The notes below the pieces were generated by a model, which was not told the origin of the DNA, ran no database searches, and worked only from the letters and a program-made list of their open reading frames with translations. Source: Panagrolaimus kolymaensis (lineage: Eukaryota > Nematoda > Chromadorea > Rhabditida > Panagrolaimidae). Taken from it: a stretch of 64,000 nucleotides of DNA. Of this stretch, positions 10,616-22,165 are shown one piece after another. The stretch lies in contig JAJQJQ010000020.1 of assembly GCA_028622995.1 (NCBI GenBank), positions 806,001 through 870,000 on the forward strand, in the 5' to 3' direction. Positions within the stretch are counted from its first letter, which is position 1. Each line of letters starts with the position of its first letter. The position numbers were made by a program, and so were the translations under genes.

Positions 10616-13190
10616 TTATTCAAAATCTGATGGATCTTTTTTGACCAAACATTGTCGAATGAAATCAGGTCCAATACGAGTGATAGGAGCAGAAGCATGG
10701 ATAGCTCCTTCGAGTTGTTGTTTGAATGAGAGAACTTTGACGGTTTGAATTTTCTTGTTTGATTCATCATTTTCACGAGATTGTTCAATAAGTTCAGCAA
10801 ATGGAGTCTTCTTTACCATAGAAACAATTTCACGATCAATTTGATTTTCAGCATTATCAATCTTCAAAAGCGTCAAGTTTTTCTAAAAAATAAATATAAA
10901 GTAAAAGATAAAATTAATTTTAAAAAAAATTATACCTTTGCTGTATTACCGGAGAAACGAATACTTTTACCAGAAATAGTTGCAACCACATCTTTGTTAT
11001 TCCATCCAAATTCAGCTTCTGATCTTAAGTCGCCAGTTGCAGCATCGATAACGTATACTAAAATAAAAAAATAATTTTGCTAAAGTTACAAATTTACAAT
11101 ACCTTTATTTTTTTGATAACAGCAACAAATATTGAGTGATGAAAATAGTTTAACATTATGATCAGCAATAATCCACAAAACAGCTTTGGATGCAACATTA
11201 TAAGCCGAAATAGATTTTGTGGTTACTGTAAGAAGAATGCTTTCAGTTTCAGGAGTATTAGGTGCCCATTGAACATCGGTAGCAAATTGTAAGGAATCAA
11301 TAGTCTCATGGATTGAAAGATTATCAAGTTTCCAAATCAAAACGTAACAGCCCGAACCATTTATGTTAGCAACTTTATGAACAGCAGCAAAACAATTTCG
11401 TCGAATGGAAGAAACAGCAGAAATTTGAGAATTCATCCAATCAACTGTTCGAGATATATCTTGAATCCATCTGCCACTTCTTTCCATATCGCGGATGAAT
11501 ACAGTAATTTGCCCAGATTTTTCAATGGTCACAATTTCTTCTTCTTTAATCGCAGCAAACGCTTCATCAACAGAAAGATCATCGTGAGACGAGAGAATTC
11601 GGAAGACTCTGCCATAAAATTCAATTGAATCTTCAAGCTTTAATTCAGCAAGTGACGCCTTAGGATTTCGACGGAAAAATTTAAGTAAAGAAGGTATATC
11701 CCTGGATAAACGACGCTGTTCAATAGTTACTAAAGTTGAAGGTGATGCATTTACTTCATAAATGTTTAACCAATCATGCACAAGCCCATATGGTATATTG
11801 TCTCGAGGTGGCGTATCTTCTTCAGTAATATCTTGCTAAAAATATGAAAAATAAAAAATCGTATATCCAAGTAAACTTACAGAAGAAACAGTTCTCCATT
11901 TAGTTGGATCAAACCACTGTAAATGTCCTATCCTTCCACTTGTCATAATTAAATCAGGACGAACAGGATCGATTCTTAATGGCAACCAGTGAGCTGATGG
12001 CATCCATTGCATTGTTTGAAGTTGGCATAAATATGTCATTGTTGATGTTTGAATTATCCAAATCGTATTATCTTCGAGTTGAACGGACAATACTGTACCA
12101 TCAGAAGAAAGGGAAAGTTCATTAATTGGTGCATCAAATTTTTCAACGTTTTCTGCATTTTGCCATCGACCAGCACCGGATGCTGCAATATTCCATTTTC
12201 TGACTGATGCTTCACCACCACCACAATATAATGCTCCATGAGGACCAATAGCAAAAGCAGCGGCAGATTGATTTCGATGAAAATGTGCAATACTTGATGG
12301 CTCAAACCCTGTTTGAGAGAATTTTTTCCTAAAGAACTAAGTAGATTAAATGATCATAAAAAAGCTAATAAAGTTACCAATAATATATTCTTCCTGTGTT
12401 CAAAGAAGCATATAAAACACCGTTGATAAACATAACTTGATCAAAACTAAGTAAAGTTTGTTTTTCCAAATTTTGAAAATAACCATGACATACATAATTT
12501 GAAGCTTTAACATTGAAATCATCAAATGGATGGCATTCTAAACGTACTCTAGTAGAAACAATAACAGCAAAGAAATCCTGAAAATTTAAAACTAAATTGA
12601 TAACACAAAAAAGGAAAAAAAATCTTACGGTAATTGCAATATGTTTTGGATTAGAAATCATTTGATTGATTATTCCAACTTTATGAAATGAATCAATATT
12701 TCCTTCAGATGTTAGTACTAGTTTACGAACAAAAGTTTTATCATCCTTAGTTGAAACGCAATAAAAGCCATTTAACGCAGCAAATGCATAATTGATTCTT
12801 TCTTTTGTAAAACTTTGATTGTTTTCAAGAGCTTGCTTTTCAACATTCCAGTGTAATAAGCATCCATTTGATGTTATTGAAATAGGCTATAAAATTACTA
12901 TGATCAAAGAATATTACAGAAGAAAACATACCACTTTTTCTAGAACCAATAATGCGAGTTGTGATTCAGTAAACTTCAGAATGGCTATTCTTTTTCCATT
13001 TTTTGCATTGTAAACAATAATATTCTTTTCAGCAATAACAAAAATAGTCCTAAAAAAAGTAAAGAGTAATGAATGATTAAGCGACAATTAAAAATGCAAC
13101 ATACTTGTTTTCAACTCCAAAAACTGTTGGCTTTTTACATAGATTCAGACCAAGTTGTTTTTCTTCAACATAAGATTCAAGTTCAACCAT
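10616..13190 (-). CDS. WDR75: WDR75-like nucleolar WD-repeat protein (SSU processome)
   Basis: Eight exons (13105-13190, 12932-13049, 12629-12886, 12378-12577, 11881-12328, 11103-11835, 10936-11057, 10616-10882) make 743 aa. The product is a two-propeller WD40-type protein (e.g. ASVRKWNIA, TVLSVQLEDNTIWI). The segment IDPVRPDLIMTSGRIGHLQW, followed after the intron by YGLVHDWLN and VTIEQRR, matches in order the linker between the propellers of human WDR75 as I recall it. WDR75/Utp17 belongs to the t-UTP/UTP-A complex, which acts in rDNA transcription and early 18S rRNA processing in the nucleolus. The C-terminal region (IHASAPITRIGPDFIRQCLV) fits the helical tail of the family. The ATG is preceded directly by CTTTTAAG, a plausible trans-splice acceptor. 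WD repeats are divergent, so family assignment is good but not certain. Confidence 0.78.
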
Positions 13191-13639
13191 CTTAAAAGAA
13201 ACAAATCATTTACAAAAATGCAAAGACATCCTAAATGAATAATTTTCTATAGCTCATAACCGCTTCGCAGCGGTGGACACATAGCCAAAAAAGGTGAGTT
13301 TGTTTTTGAATTTTTTTTGTGCAACCGTTAATTTTCAAAGCTTTGAATAGAAAAAAAATATATTGGAGGTTTTAATTTTTCCTTTAAAAATTCAAAAATA
13401 ATGCTTTCTTGTATTTAGCAATCCATAAACCAGTAATAAATAGTGACAAACCATAAAATTCATTCAATGTTAGTGATGTTAGACGTTGAACTTTACAAAA
13501 CCAAAGTTTTTTTAAAAGGTAAAAATCGAATAAACGAAACAAATTACATTGTAGGTAAAGAAAGAATTTTTATTAATAAAAATATTGCACCATTATATAT
13601 GTATTTACACTTTGAAAACATAAATAAGATTATGGAAAT
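13191..13639. other. intergenic spacer with small hairpin
   Basis: 450 bases between CPTP-like (3' end) and WDR75 (5' end). A perfect 6 bp hairpin, ACCGCT-TCGC-AGCGGT, lies at 13259-13274 near the WDR75 start. The rest is AT-rich and featureless. Confidence 0.4.
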
Positions 13640-14415
13640 TTAAGGCAAATTAAGTAATTTTTTATCCGTATAAATTTTTTGGACCCGATCATACACGTCT
13701 TGAACGACCTTTACAAATTTATTTGCAATAAATTCAAGTTGTTCTTTAGTTGGTTCTTCACCATGAGCAAAAATAACATTAATTAAAAAATCTCGACTAG
13801 GAACCGCGTGAGAAGCTAATTGAACGGTTTTTCGTATAATCCAACCATGATGTTGACTCAATGATTTATTATAAGCATCTTGAAATAATGCGCTAACATT
13901 ATCTTCTGGCTTTGAAACATGAACATCTTCAACAAAAAGTATAAGAAATTCTAAAGCTCTATGGAGTCTAAGAAGAGTTCGACATCCTTGTCTCTTTGGT
14001 TTTTGCCCTGGCACTATTTCATATTCAACCATAGTTTTAACCGTTTTATAACTTTTGCTATCTTCTTCATATAATTGTTTTAAAATTTCTCGTTTTTCTT
14101 TTACATCTGATTCAACAAAGGAGAAAATTATACCCAAAATGCTGAATAATCTGAAAAGGGATTTGTTAAATAGCTAAAAGACAACCACGAGATAATATGA
14201 AATGTTTTGTTTAATTTTTCAACAAAAATAGCTTTACAAAAATCAATCTCCTCTACCCTTTTGAGGAAGTCTCATTTTCAGCTTAAAAAAGGTTCATACC
14301 TTGATAATTCTTCATATGCCCTAACATAGGTCATTATATCAATATCATTTTCTCCATCAAGACATTCTTGAAAATGTTTGATGACTGATTCAATTTGAAA
14401 AGAATCTTCAGACAT
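13640..14415 (-). CDS. glycolipid transfer protein family, CPTP-like (ceramide-1-phosphate transfer)
   Basis: Two exons (14300-14415 and 13640-14150) encode 208 aa, the usual length of single-domain GLTP-fold proteins. The conserved first half reads LGIIFSFVESDVKEK, and the head-group site contains CRTLLRLHRALEF. The Arg pair four residues apart in this segment resembles the phosphate-binding arginines of CPTP/ACD11 proteins. GLTP proper has a Trp in the equivalent region for sugar stacking, and I see none here. ASHAVPSRDF supplies the conserved His. The protein is therefore expected to move ceramide-1-phosphate between membranes in the cytosol, by family knowledge. Exon 1 ends with a phase-2 junction that restores ELSRLFSILG. 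Divergent from PNISR, with 259 bases between starts. Confidence 0.88.
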
Positions 14416-14674
14416 AATATTTAAGTATGATTCGCAAAAAAAATAAATTAATTAAAAAATGGCATAAATATCGCGATTTTTTTTAAATATACCCTTATTT
14501 CGTTTTGGGAAAACCAAATATAAAAACAAAAAAGCTAGAAAAAAAAAATGCAAAGTTTATTGAATAGTTTGATAGCAAGCGTTTGTGATTGATTAAACTT
14601 TTGTTTTGTTATAATAAAATTTTAGTTGGGTTTTAAATTATTTTTATATTCTAATGTCAAAGAATAATTAAATT

Positions 14675-16959
14675 ATGGAATCAGATGGAAATTATTTTAA
14701 TCGAAGTTTTTATCAGAATATACCTAACAATGAAGGTTGTTGCTAATCATAAAATTATTTTAATCATGATAACTTTTTTACAGTTAATTGGGCAAACCTT
14801 GCACAACAATGGATTTGTCAAAATCGTCCACCAAATCCTGAATACCAACAATGGTCTCAACCATATCCTCCTTATCGACCACCTGGTCCATCATATGGGC
14901 CACCTCAACCAAGATACTTTAACCCACGTAAATATTAAAATCGTTCACATAATTAATTTATGTTTCTTTTTTAAGATAATCAATCACCGCCAATGTACAA
15001 TGATTATTATTCTTCACAAAGACCACCTTATCCACCACCACCAAGACCATATACACCAAGAATGAATTATTTTAATGGTGCACCACCTCCAAATTATCAA
15101 CATCCCATGCCACCACCACTTCGACCACAAATAGGAGAAAGGCCACCAAGTTTATTTGAAGTAAGGCCACAATGGGGCGGCGGCCATGATGGTGGTCCAC
15201 CACCACATATTCCACCACCAATTCGAGATACACAACCTCCTCCAACTCCATTATTTCCTTCAGCTGCAAATACACGTACATCAAACAATAATAATCAAAA
15301 TTATGAACAAGTAAATTAGACTAATTTATAGTAAAAAAATTCAAATGCTTGATATTTTAGGATCCATATTATTGGCCCGAACAAAATTATGATGAACCTC
15401 CTCCACCGCCACCTCCAGCTTGGCTAGATAATAATTCAAGCAATGAACAACAACACGGAGATTATTCAGCTTTAGGTGCACCATAAAAATTTAATTTTTT
15501 AAGTATATATAAACTTTCATAGTTTTAGATACCAATGAACGAAAAAAACTTCCTGCATGGATTTGTGAAGGTTTAGAACAAATGGAAAAAGAAAAAAAAT
15601 TACGAGAAGAAAAAGAGGAACGTCGAAAGCAAATTGAAGTCGCGGAAAAAGCTAGAGAAGAAGCAAGAAAAGCTAAAGGCAAAAGTAAATTTGTAAGTAT
15701 TGTTTAGGCTTCATCTTTAAAATATTAAACAATGCATATTTAAGGATTCGGATAGTGAAGAAGATGAAGAAGTTGAAAAAGAACCAGTTCGAAGAAAATT
15801 TGAAGAATATCCCGATCGCCGACCATTTACGGATGCTGAAAAAGAACATTTGACAGTACTTTTTGCCCATTTTAATGCAAAAGCAAATAATTTTATTCAT
15901 TATAGAATGAAGCAGTTAAATCTGTTTTGATTGAACTTTTACTTGAATCCACCCATAAATTGCTTTCAAATGCTGCTGAAGCTGTATTAGCCACAGTCAA
16001 AACAAAGCGAGGTAGTTTTAGTGACATTTTTATAATTTTTCAGCTTTTTGGATTTTTATTTTTACCAATTCGTTATGTTTAGCAACAAAAGGTGTTGTGA
16101 ATAAAAACACTGCTGCTTTTGCAGCTCTTGCAACACTTGGTAAGGTATTTTATTAATTTTTTTTGCTGAGAACTATCATATTAATTCACAATGGGAACAT
16201 AGTTTGAGATTATTAATAAATTGAAGTCAAAATTTTGAGGATTTTTCTGCTACGTAAAAATAGTTGATAAAAATAAAAAATTTAATAGACAAACAACAGC
16301 AGGGGGATAATTTTTTTAAAAATCATAGTTGTTAAATTTAAATTATGTACAGGTGGTAGCTCATCCGAAGAAGAAGATGATGATGATAACGATGGCGAGA
16401 CTTCAGAAACTATAAAAGTTGATGATAAAAATGGAAAATCAGGTGAACCAAAAGTTGAAAATCCTAAAGGTAATAATAACGTTTTTTTATTTACAATTTC
16501 TTTATTTTTGAATTTCATGCGTTAATTATATTTTTTTTAATTTAAATTTTTTTGTATTTTGTTATTAATCGTGGCAGATCCAAGCTTTTATTTCCCAAAT
16601 AATCGATGCTTTTTCAGCAGATGGGGGTTATTTGAATGATAATCATAAAAATAAAAGGTAGCAAATTATTTAGTTGTTAACAAGCGATAATCACAGTAGT
16701 TTTTAGAAGCAGATCAAGATCTCGGTCTCCTCATTCTCGACGTAGTCGTTCTAGATCGCCAAAAGATCGGCATCGTCATAATTCTTCAAGAGACGACTAC
16801 GAAGAGGTTAATATTTTATTTATAATTATGCCTTTATAAAAAAATATTGAATTTAAGGATTCTCATCGAGATAATGATAATGGCTATCGTCGTTTTAGCG
16901 AAGGAAGTAAAACCCATCATCGACGATCACCCCATCGATCGCATCGCAGTCGAGATTAA
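14675..16959 (+). CDS. PNISR: PNISR-like arginine/serine-rich nuclear protein
   Basis: Twelve exons join in frame: 14675-14735, 14784-14927, 14976-15310, 15361-15475, 15529-15692, 15745-15855, 15906-16011, 16083-16139, 16353-16469, 16618-16657, 16707-16806 and 16858-16959 (483 aa). Diagnostic segments are VNWANLAQQWICQN near the N-terminus, matching the DWAALAQAWI motif of PNISR, and RKKLPAWICEGLEQMEKEK, matching LPAWIREGLEKMEREK. A DSDSEEDEE acidic stretch, the NEAVKSVLIELLLEST helix and TKGVVNK follow, then an RS domain (RSRSRSRSP). Between the first two conserved parts lies a proline-rich region. PNISR is a nuclear-speckle protein linked to PNN and splicing. It is shorter than vertebrate PNISR because the RS tail is brief. 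The short 40 nt exon at 16618 is chosen because the alternative acceptor at 16578 leads to a stop. Confidence 0.88.
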
Positions 16960-17919
16960 AAAGAGATCAGGAGAATTCTTATTTTTTGGGTTTTATTTTG
17001 AGGGAATTTTTAAAATAAATTTTATTTTTCGCATGATTTGAAACTTTACATTCATCACACAATGAGGAAAGACAACGGTCTCAAACATTCGCATGAAGGA
17101 TATCAAAGAGTTTCCTTCATTTTTTTGTCGAGGAAAAATTAAATTAATTTTCCAAAATTTCGAACTATAAAAGCATAATATTATTAGAATGATAATCATT
17201 GCCATGCATCATTTTGCGTGTCAACCTTCAAATACTTCCAGCAAAATTTGACAGCAAAATTAAAACGCTATGGTTAAAAAATTGATTAAAACCTTCCGGC
17301 ATCTACGATCACGGCTGTCCTTAATTAAATGGCAGATTTGAAACAATTTATCGCCCCCAAACCTTTCTTTTTTTCTTAACCTAACCAACTCTTCATGTCC
17401 AAAAGGCTTTTTTTTACGTGCAACAAATTTTTTTTCTCTCTTTATTTTCTTCTTTCTTATTTTTTGATATTTGTGCCAGTCGTTCTTCTCCACATTCTTT
17501 TTATTTATAATGAAGCAGCCGTCTTAGCTTTTCTTCTTCCTTAAGATCAAAGAAATGAAATGTAATGGGTAGCGTACACATACATACACACATTCAATTA
17601 TTATAAAGTTAGCTAAAAACAACACTAAAAAGCTTTGGAACAAATCCGACAAAAAATTTATCTATCTCTCCTCTCTTTTTTTACATTCGATCCATTTCTT
17701 TCTCGGCTGTTGTGCTTTTTTTTTATTATTATTGTTGTTTCTTTTTGTCTACAAATTTTTAATACACTCATTTTCGATATTATTTTTTCCTTGCATTCCT
17801 TCACACAAAGTTTTGACAGTTTTAAAACTTATTCCGAAAATATTTGTTTTATCCACTGCGTTTCTTTTTTATTGGCTTACTTTTAATTTTCTTTTTTTAT
17901 TCTTTGAAGTAATTGAATC
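16960..17919. other. intergenic, upstream of thioredoxin-like gene
   Basis: 960 bases with no supportable gene. The half nearest the downstream ATG is rich in T and CT runs on the plus strand (17640-17900), compatible with a 5' UTR intron or a pyrimidine-rich promoter of the thioredoxin-like gene. A TTTGAAGTAATTGAATC leader precedes the ATG. Confidence 0.4.
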
Positions 17920-19518
17920 ATGAGAGTAAGGACATCATCATTGACACTTCTTACATTTGGTCTATTCTTGATCGTTGCTTCATCATTCTTTGAAGTGGCG
18001 GAAGCAAAAGCAAAGAAAAATCATGCAAGAGCCACAGCTGCTGAAGATCCAGCTCCACCACCACCAAGTAGCAAGGATGATAAAAAAGGAAAAACAGTAG
18101 CTACTAAAACGAAAGTGAGTTTTAAAAAATTTACTAAATCAATGAATTTGACTCAGTTGCTTTTAAATTCCTTTTTCAAAAATGTTTAAAATTGCTTTTT
18201 AAATTAACAATAACAATCTATTTTCTATTTGCTTCTTTACAAATGTTTTTCTAAATTTCAGGCAAAAGCTCCACCAGCTCCTGAACCATCAAGACCGGGA
18301 GAAGAATTTTCTATTGAGGATGTTGATGAAGATAAAATTGACGAAATTTTAAAAGATGCAGTTAAAAATTTAGTTGTATTTTTCTGTAAGTTGCTAATTA
18401 TTTTTGAAAACTGAAACAAAAAGAATTTTTTAAAAATAATGGAAAACAATTGATTATAAAAAAATTAATTCTAAAGTTCCTTACTTTTTTATGAAATTTA
18501 AAATAGTCAATCTAAAATTGTTCTCTCTTTCTTATTTAAAGTTTATTATTACCTTAAGTATTTTGTAGACGATGGCCGAGTAAACTGCCCCAATTGCGGT
18601 GAGGCTTTATCAGAAGTTGAAGAAATTGATGATGATATTGAAGCAACTGGTTATATTGAGGTTCATTCAATAATAATTCTTACTTATTTAAAAATCTTAA
18701 TAAAGTATTTTTAAGGTAGTAAAAACAGATGACCGACGAGTGGCTCGTGAATTTGGAGTTAATACATTTCCATCTCTTGTTTATTTCCGTCGACGAAATC
18801 CTATTTTGTATGATGGAGAATTTAAGGATTCTGAAATAGTTTGGAGATGGATTCGAGCTCATGATGAAGTTGCAACTTGGGAATTAACCGATGAAAATTT
18901 TGAAAGTCGAACTGATTCTTTTTCACCAGATGAAGGAACTCTCGATTGGTTTGTAATGTTTTATGATAGCGAAGAACCCGATTGTAATGCATTTGTTGCA
19001 ACATGGGAAACAGTTGCACATAAGTAAGAGATAAGAATCTTGATATTCCTGAAATAACTTTTTTAGACTTCGTGGATTGGTGAATGTTGGAAAGGTTGAT
19101 ACTAGTGTTAGCGATGATGTGACTGAAAGGTTCAGAATCGATGATGGACAATGCCCAACTTTCTTACTGCAAGTATTTTTGTTCCAGAGATATAGAACAT
19201 AACAATCGAAAATCTATTTTTAGGTTCCATCGAGGTAAAATGTATCGCTACAATGAACCAGCAAAAGATTCCAAAGGCTTGACTCAATTTGCTTTATCCA
19301 AATTTAAAGATCAACGTGGTCATCGAGTTCCCGAACCACCTACAGCTCTAGAAAATCTTTATGAACATTTTAAAGAGCAAATTATTGATGCCCTTGATGA
19401 TAATCAAACTTTAACCGTTATAGGTGTTGGTGGCCTCATCACAATTGTTTCATTAACCCTTTTGTTTAAAGCATACAAAATTCGACAGCAACAAAATATT
19501 GATAAAAAATCGATTTAA
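17920..19518 (+). CDS. thioredoxin-fold ER/secretory membrane protein
   Basis: Six exons (17920-18114, 18262-18385, 18542-18660, 18716-19023, 19067-19168, 19224-19518) encode 380 aa. A signal peptide (LLTFGLFLIVASSFFEVAEA) precedes a Lys/Pro-rich acidic linker. The first thioredoxin-like unit has a hydrophobic strand, a CPNC pair placed late, and VNTFPSLVYFRR with the cis-proline. The second unit (WFVMFYDSEEPDCNAF ... CPTFLLFHRGK) lacks a CxxC. The protein ends with one membrane helix (VIGVGGLITIVSLTLLF) and a short basic tail. It resembles TMX/calsequestrin-like multi-thioredoxin proteins of the ER, but I cannot name an orthologue. Oxidoreductase activity is uncertain because the CxxC is atypical. 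Frame and the P-T-x3-F spacing favour a GC-AG intron at 19169-19223. Confidence 0.82.
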
Positions 19519-20594
19519 AATATTTTATTTTCTATATGTTTGTAATTTTTTAATTAGTGTCGAAACTTAAAACATAGTTTTTATTTTTGTTTTTAAAGCT
19601 CTTAGTCCTGCCATTTTTGAAAGAAAAAAATTAACGCGAAAAAAAAATAATAAAAAAATCCTTTATTTGAAGTTTTTTTACAAAAAATAATACATACGTA
19701 TTATTGTCAAAAAAATACTATATATTAGTAAAAACACTATTATTACTTTAGGAGAAAAATATGCTATAGCTTTTTTTAAATATTATAATAAAAAAAAAAA
19801 TTTAAAAAAAAAAACAATATTGCAAGCAAAAATATAATCATAATCAAAGTTAAAACCTTTAGGAATTTTGGAGATAATAAAACAAGAAAAAGAAAGACAG
19901 TTCTTGCACAAATAATGTAAGTTTAAAAAGATAATTTTAAAACTGCGATAGAGAAAAGTATATTGAAAAAATAGTTTCAAAAAATAAAAGAGTACATAAG
20001 AAAAAATTGGAAGTGAATTTGTGCTTTTTAAATTCCTAAAACAGACGCCAAAGTGGATGATAATAATAAAATAGAGAAAGATGAAGAAATCCAATGTTGT
20101 TAAAGATCAATAAAGGAAAGTAAGAAAAGATTCACCTTTTAAAATATTAATAAAAAAATAATAAGACAATTGTCACTGAAATTTGAAATTCAACTAATGT
20201 CTTTCCCACATCCTGACATTTTATCAATCGATTGATCGAAATTGACCATAGTTATAATTTAATCAAAATATATTTTTATAATTTCAACAACAATTGCCTC
20301 ATAAACTGAGTAATTTAGTTAAAGCTTCAACATAAAATTTACGAAAATATAAATAAAAGGTAGTTCGAGTAAGTAAGTATACTTCGGCCGTTTTCGGAGT
20401 TTGTTGAAATTTGTGGTGTTAAATGGAAATTTAAATAAAAAATTAAGAAAATTTAAAAATTCATGGTACTAGAAAATGATAAACTTAAAAATATTTTAAA
20501 TAATTAATTTTAACCAAAAAATAACTTTAAAAAATTGAGCAAACGAGTTTTTTAAAAATAAAGTGGCACTAATTAATTTTAATTTTTTAAATAT
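19519..20594. other. convergent intergenic region
   Basis: About 1.1 kb between two converging genes. Extremely AT-rich with long A and T runs (for example around 19785-19815). No gene, RNA or repeat recognised. Confidence 0.5.
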
Positions 20595-22165
20595 TTATCC
20601 TCCAGCAACTGTATCATAGCTGCTACGGAATAATTTTTTATGTAATTCCAATTTCCAAACAACGCCACTTAAAGCGATGCCGACAATGATAAGTAAAAAT
20701 ACGCTGATTAATGCAACATTGGAATCTTCTGGAACTGGGGCCATTGTAGGTCGTTCAAAAATATAATGTTGCGTGGTTCCTTTATCCTCGCCTTCTTCAT
20801 TTTTGGATTCTCCTCCTTCTTCTTCACCTTCCTCGGTATTAGCTTCTTCCTCTTCGGCTTTAACTTCTTCTTTCTCTTCTTTTTCGGGAGTTTCTTCAGC
20901 ATCGGGTTCACGCGGGCGAGATTTTGATTTTCTTCGAGCTGGCTTTTGTTCTTCTTCTTGCTCTTCTTCACCTTCATCTTCATCATCATAAGTGACTTCC
21001 ATTTTGCTTGGCTTTTTACCAGACTTTGATTTGCCCTTTCTTCGTGGTGTCGTGACTTCTTGGTTTGCTCGAGCTCGGCCAATAGCACGCTTATCATCGG
21101 TCTGAAACAAATGCATGAAATGATGCTTTTTTAATATTCGAAGTTTTACCTGAAGGCAAGCTTCAACTTGAACATTTTCGCTTTCAAATTTAGCGCATCC
21201 AATTGGATTTAATTCTTCAGCAAGTTGAGCTTTATCGATAAAACTTGCGCATCCCATGGTGCTGTAACTTGTCATGTGACCTATTTCACTTGTAATTTTT
21301 GCTTTAAAACAAAATTCTCCTGAACATGTAACATTTCGCGAAACCATTTTAGTTCCCATAACTTCAGCTCGAACAAACGCATCACATTTCATATTTTCTT
21401 TTACTGTAATTTCAGGTTTTTCTGCATTACAATAATCTGTGCTACAAACGCAACTTTCAGTTACGAGTAAATCTTCAGCATTTTTAGCAACAGTATGATG
21501 CATGGCACCAGTGATTGGTGGAATCATGCAAGCTCCTGCTGAACGTCTTTCCACAAGTGGAACTGAAGCATTTACGCAACCTTGTTCATGTTGTTTGGTC
21601 TTATGATTGATTACATAACTGCAAAGCTCGCCCAAGCAAGTTGAAGATTTACAATGAGATCCTTCGCAAACGCAAGTAAGTAAAGGAACAGGTTGAATTT
21701 CAAGCTTTTGAGCTGCTTTATCTCCATTACAATAATCTTTATTATCACAGAAACATGTAAATATTTCCTAAAATTAATGCTTTGGATTAAATTAATTTTT
21801 ATTTAAAGAGATAAATTATAATCAAGGCTATGTCATTTTTTCTCTCCTTCATATTCACGATTAATTTAGCTTCTTACCTCGCCATTATCATCGACCGTTT
21901 CACAATGACTTCTTACATCTTTTCTTAACATTTTTCCACTCATACATCCTTTAACTACTCGAGGTTCACCCCATTCAACTGTACCCCATCTTGGAGCATA
22001 ATGGGCTAATACACAATAATCGCCTTCACAAAAATTTCCCATACAATTTCTTCCAACACAATCTAAACATTTTACAGCTTCCGTGAAAGGTAAAATAATT
22101 GAAATCAGTGTGGTAGTTGCAACGATTAGGAATGGCAGTGATGGTGACAAAGGCATTTTTTTCAT
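20595..22165 (-). CDS. Ly6/three-finger-type cysteine-rich membrane protein
   Basis: Three exons (21878-22165, 21150-21767, 20595-21101) give 470 aa. A signal peptide (PFLIVATTTLISIILPFTEA) is followed by two Ly6/uPAR-like domains, each ending in the typical C-x-C-x3/4-D-Y-C-N (CFCDNKDYCN and CVCSTDYCN), and a third, shorter cysteine-rich segment (KCDAF ... CSGEFCFKAK ... GCASF). After the disulfide domains comes about 130 residues of alternating Lys/Arg-rich and Glu-rich low complexity, then one membrane helix (ALISVFLLIIVGIALSGVVW) and a short cytoplasmic end. Secreted/cell-surface location is clear; the partner is unknown. The start MKKMPLS is preceded by a TTTTTAG acceptor at about 22203, so an upstream noncoding exon or trans-splicing is likely. 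The acidic stalk is unusual for GPI-anchored Ly6 proteins. Confidence 0.82.

Noticed and set aside
20708..21097. Lys-rich minus-strand ORF and Ser-rich plus-strand ORF (20773-20991)
   Set aside because: Alternative frames of the charged stalk of the Ly6-type gene.
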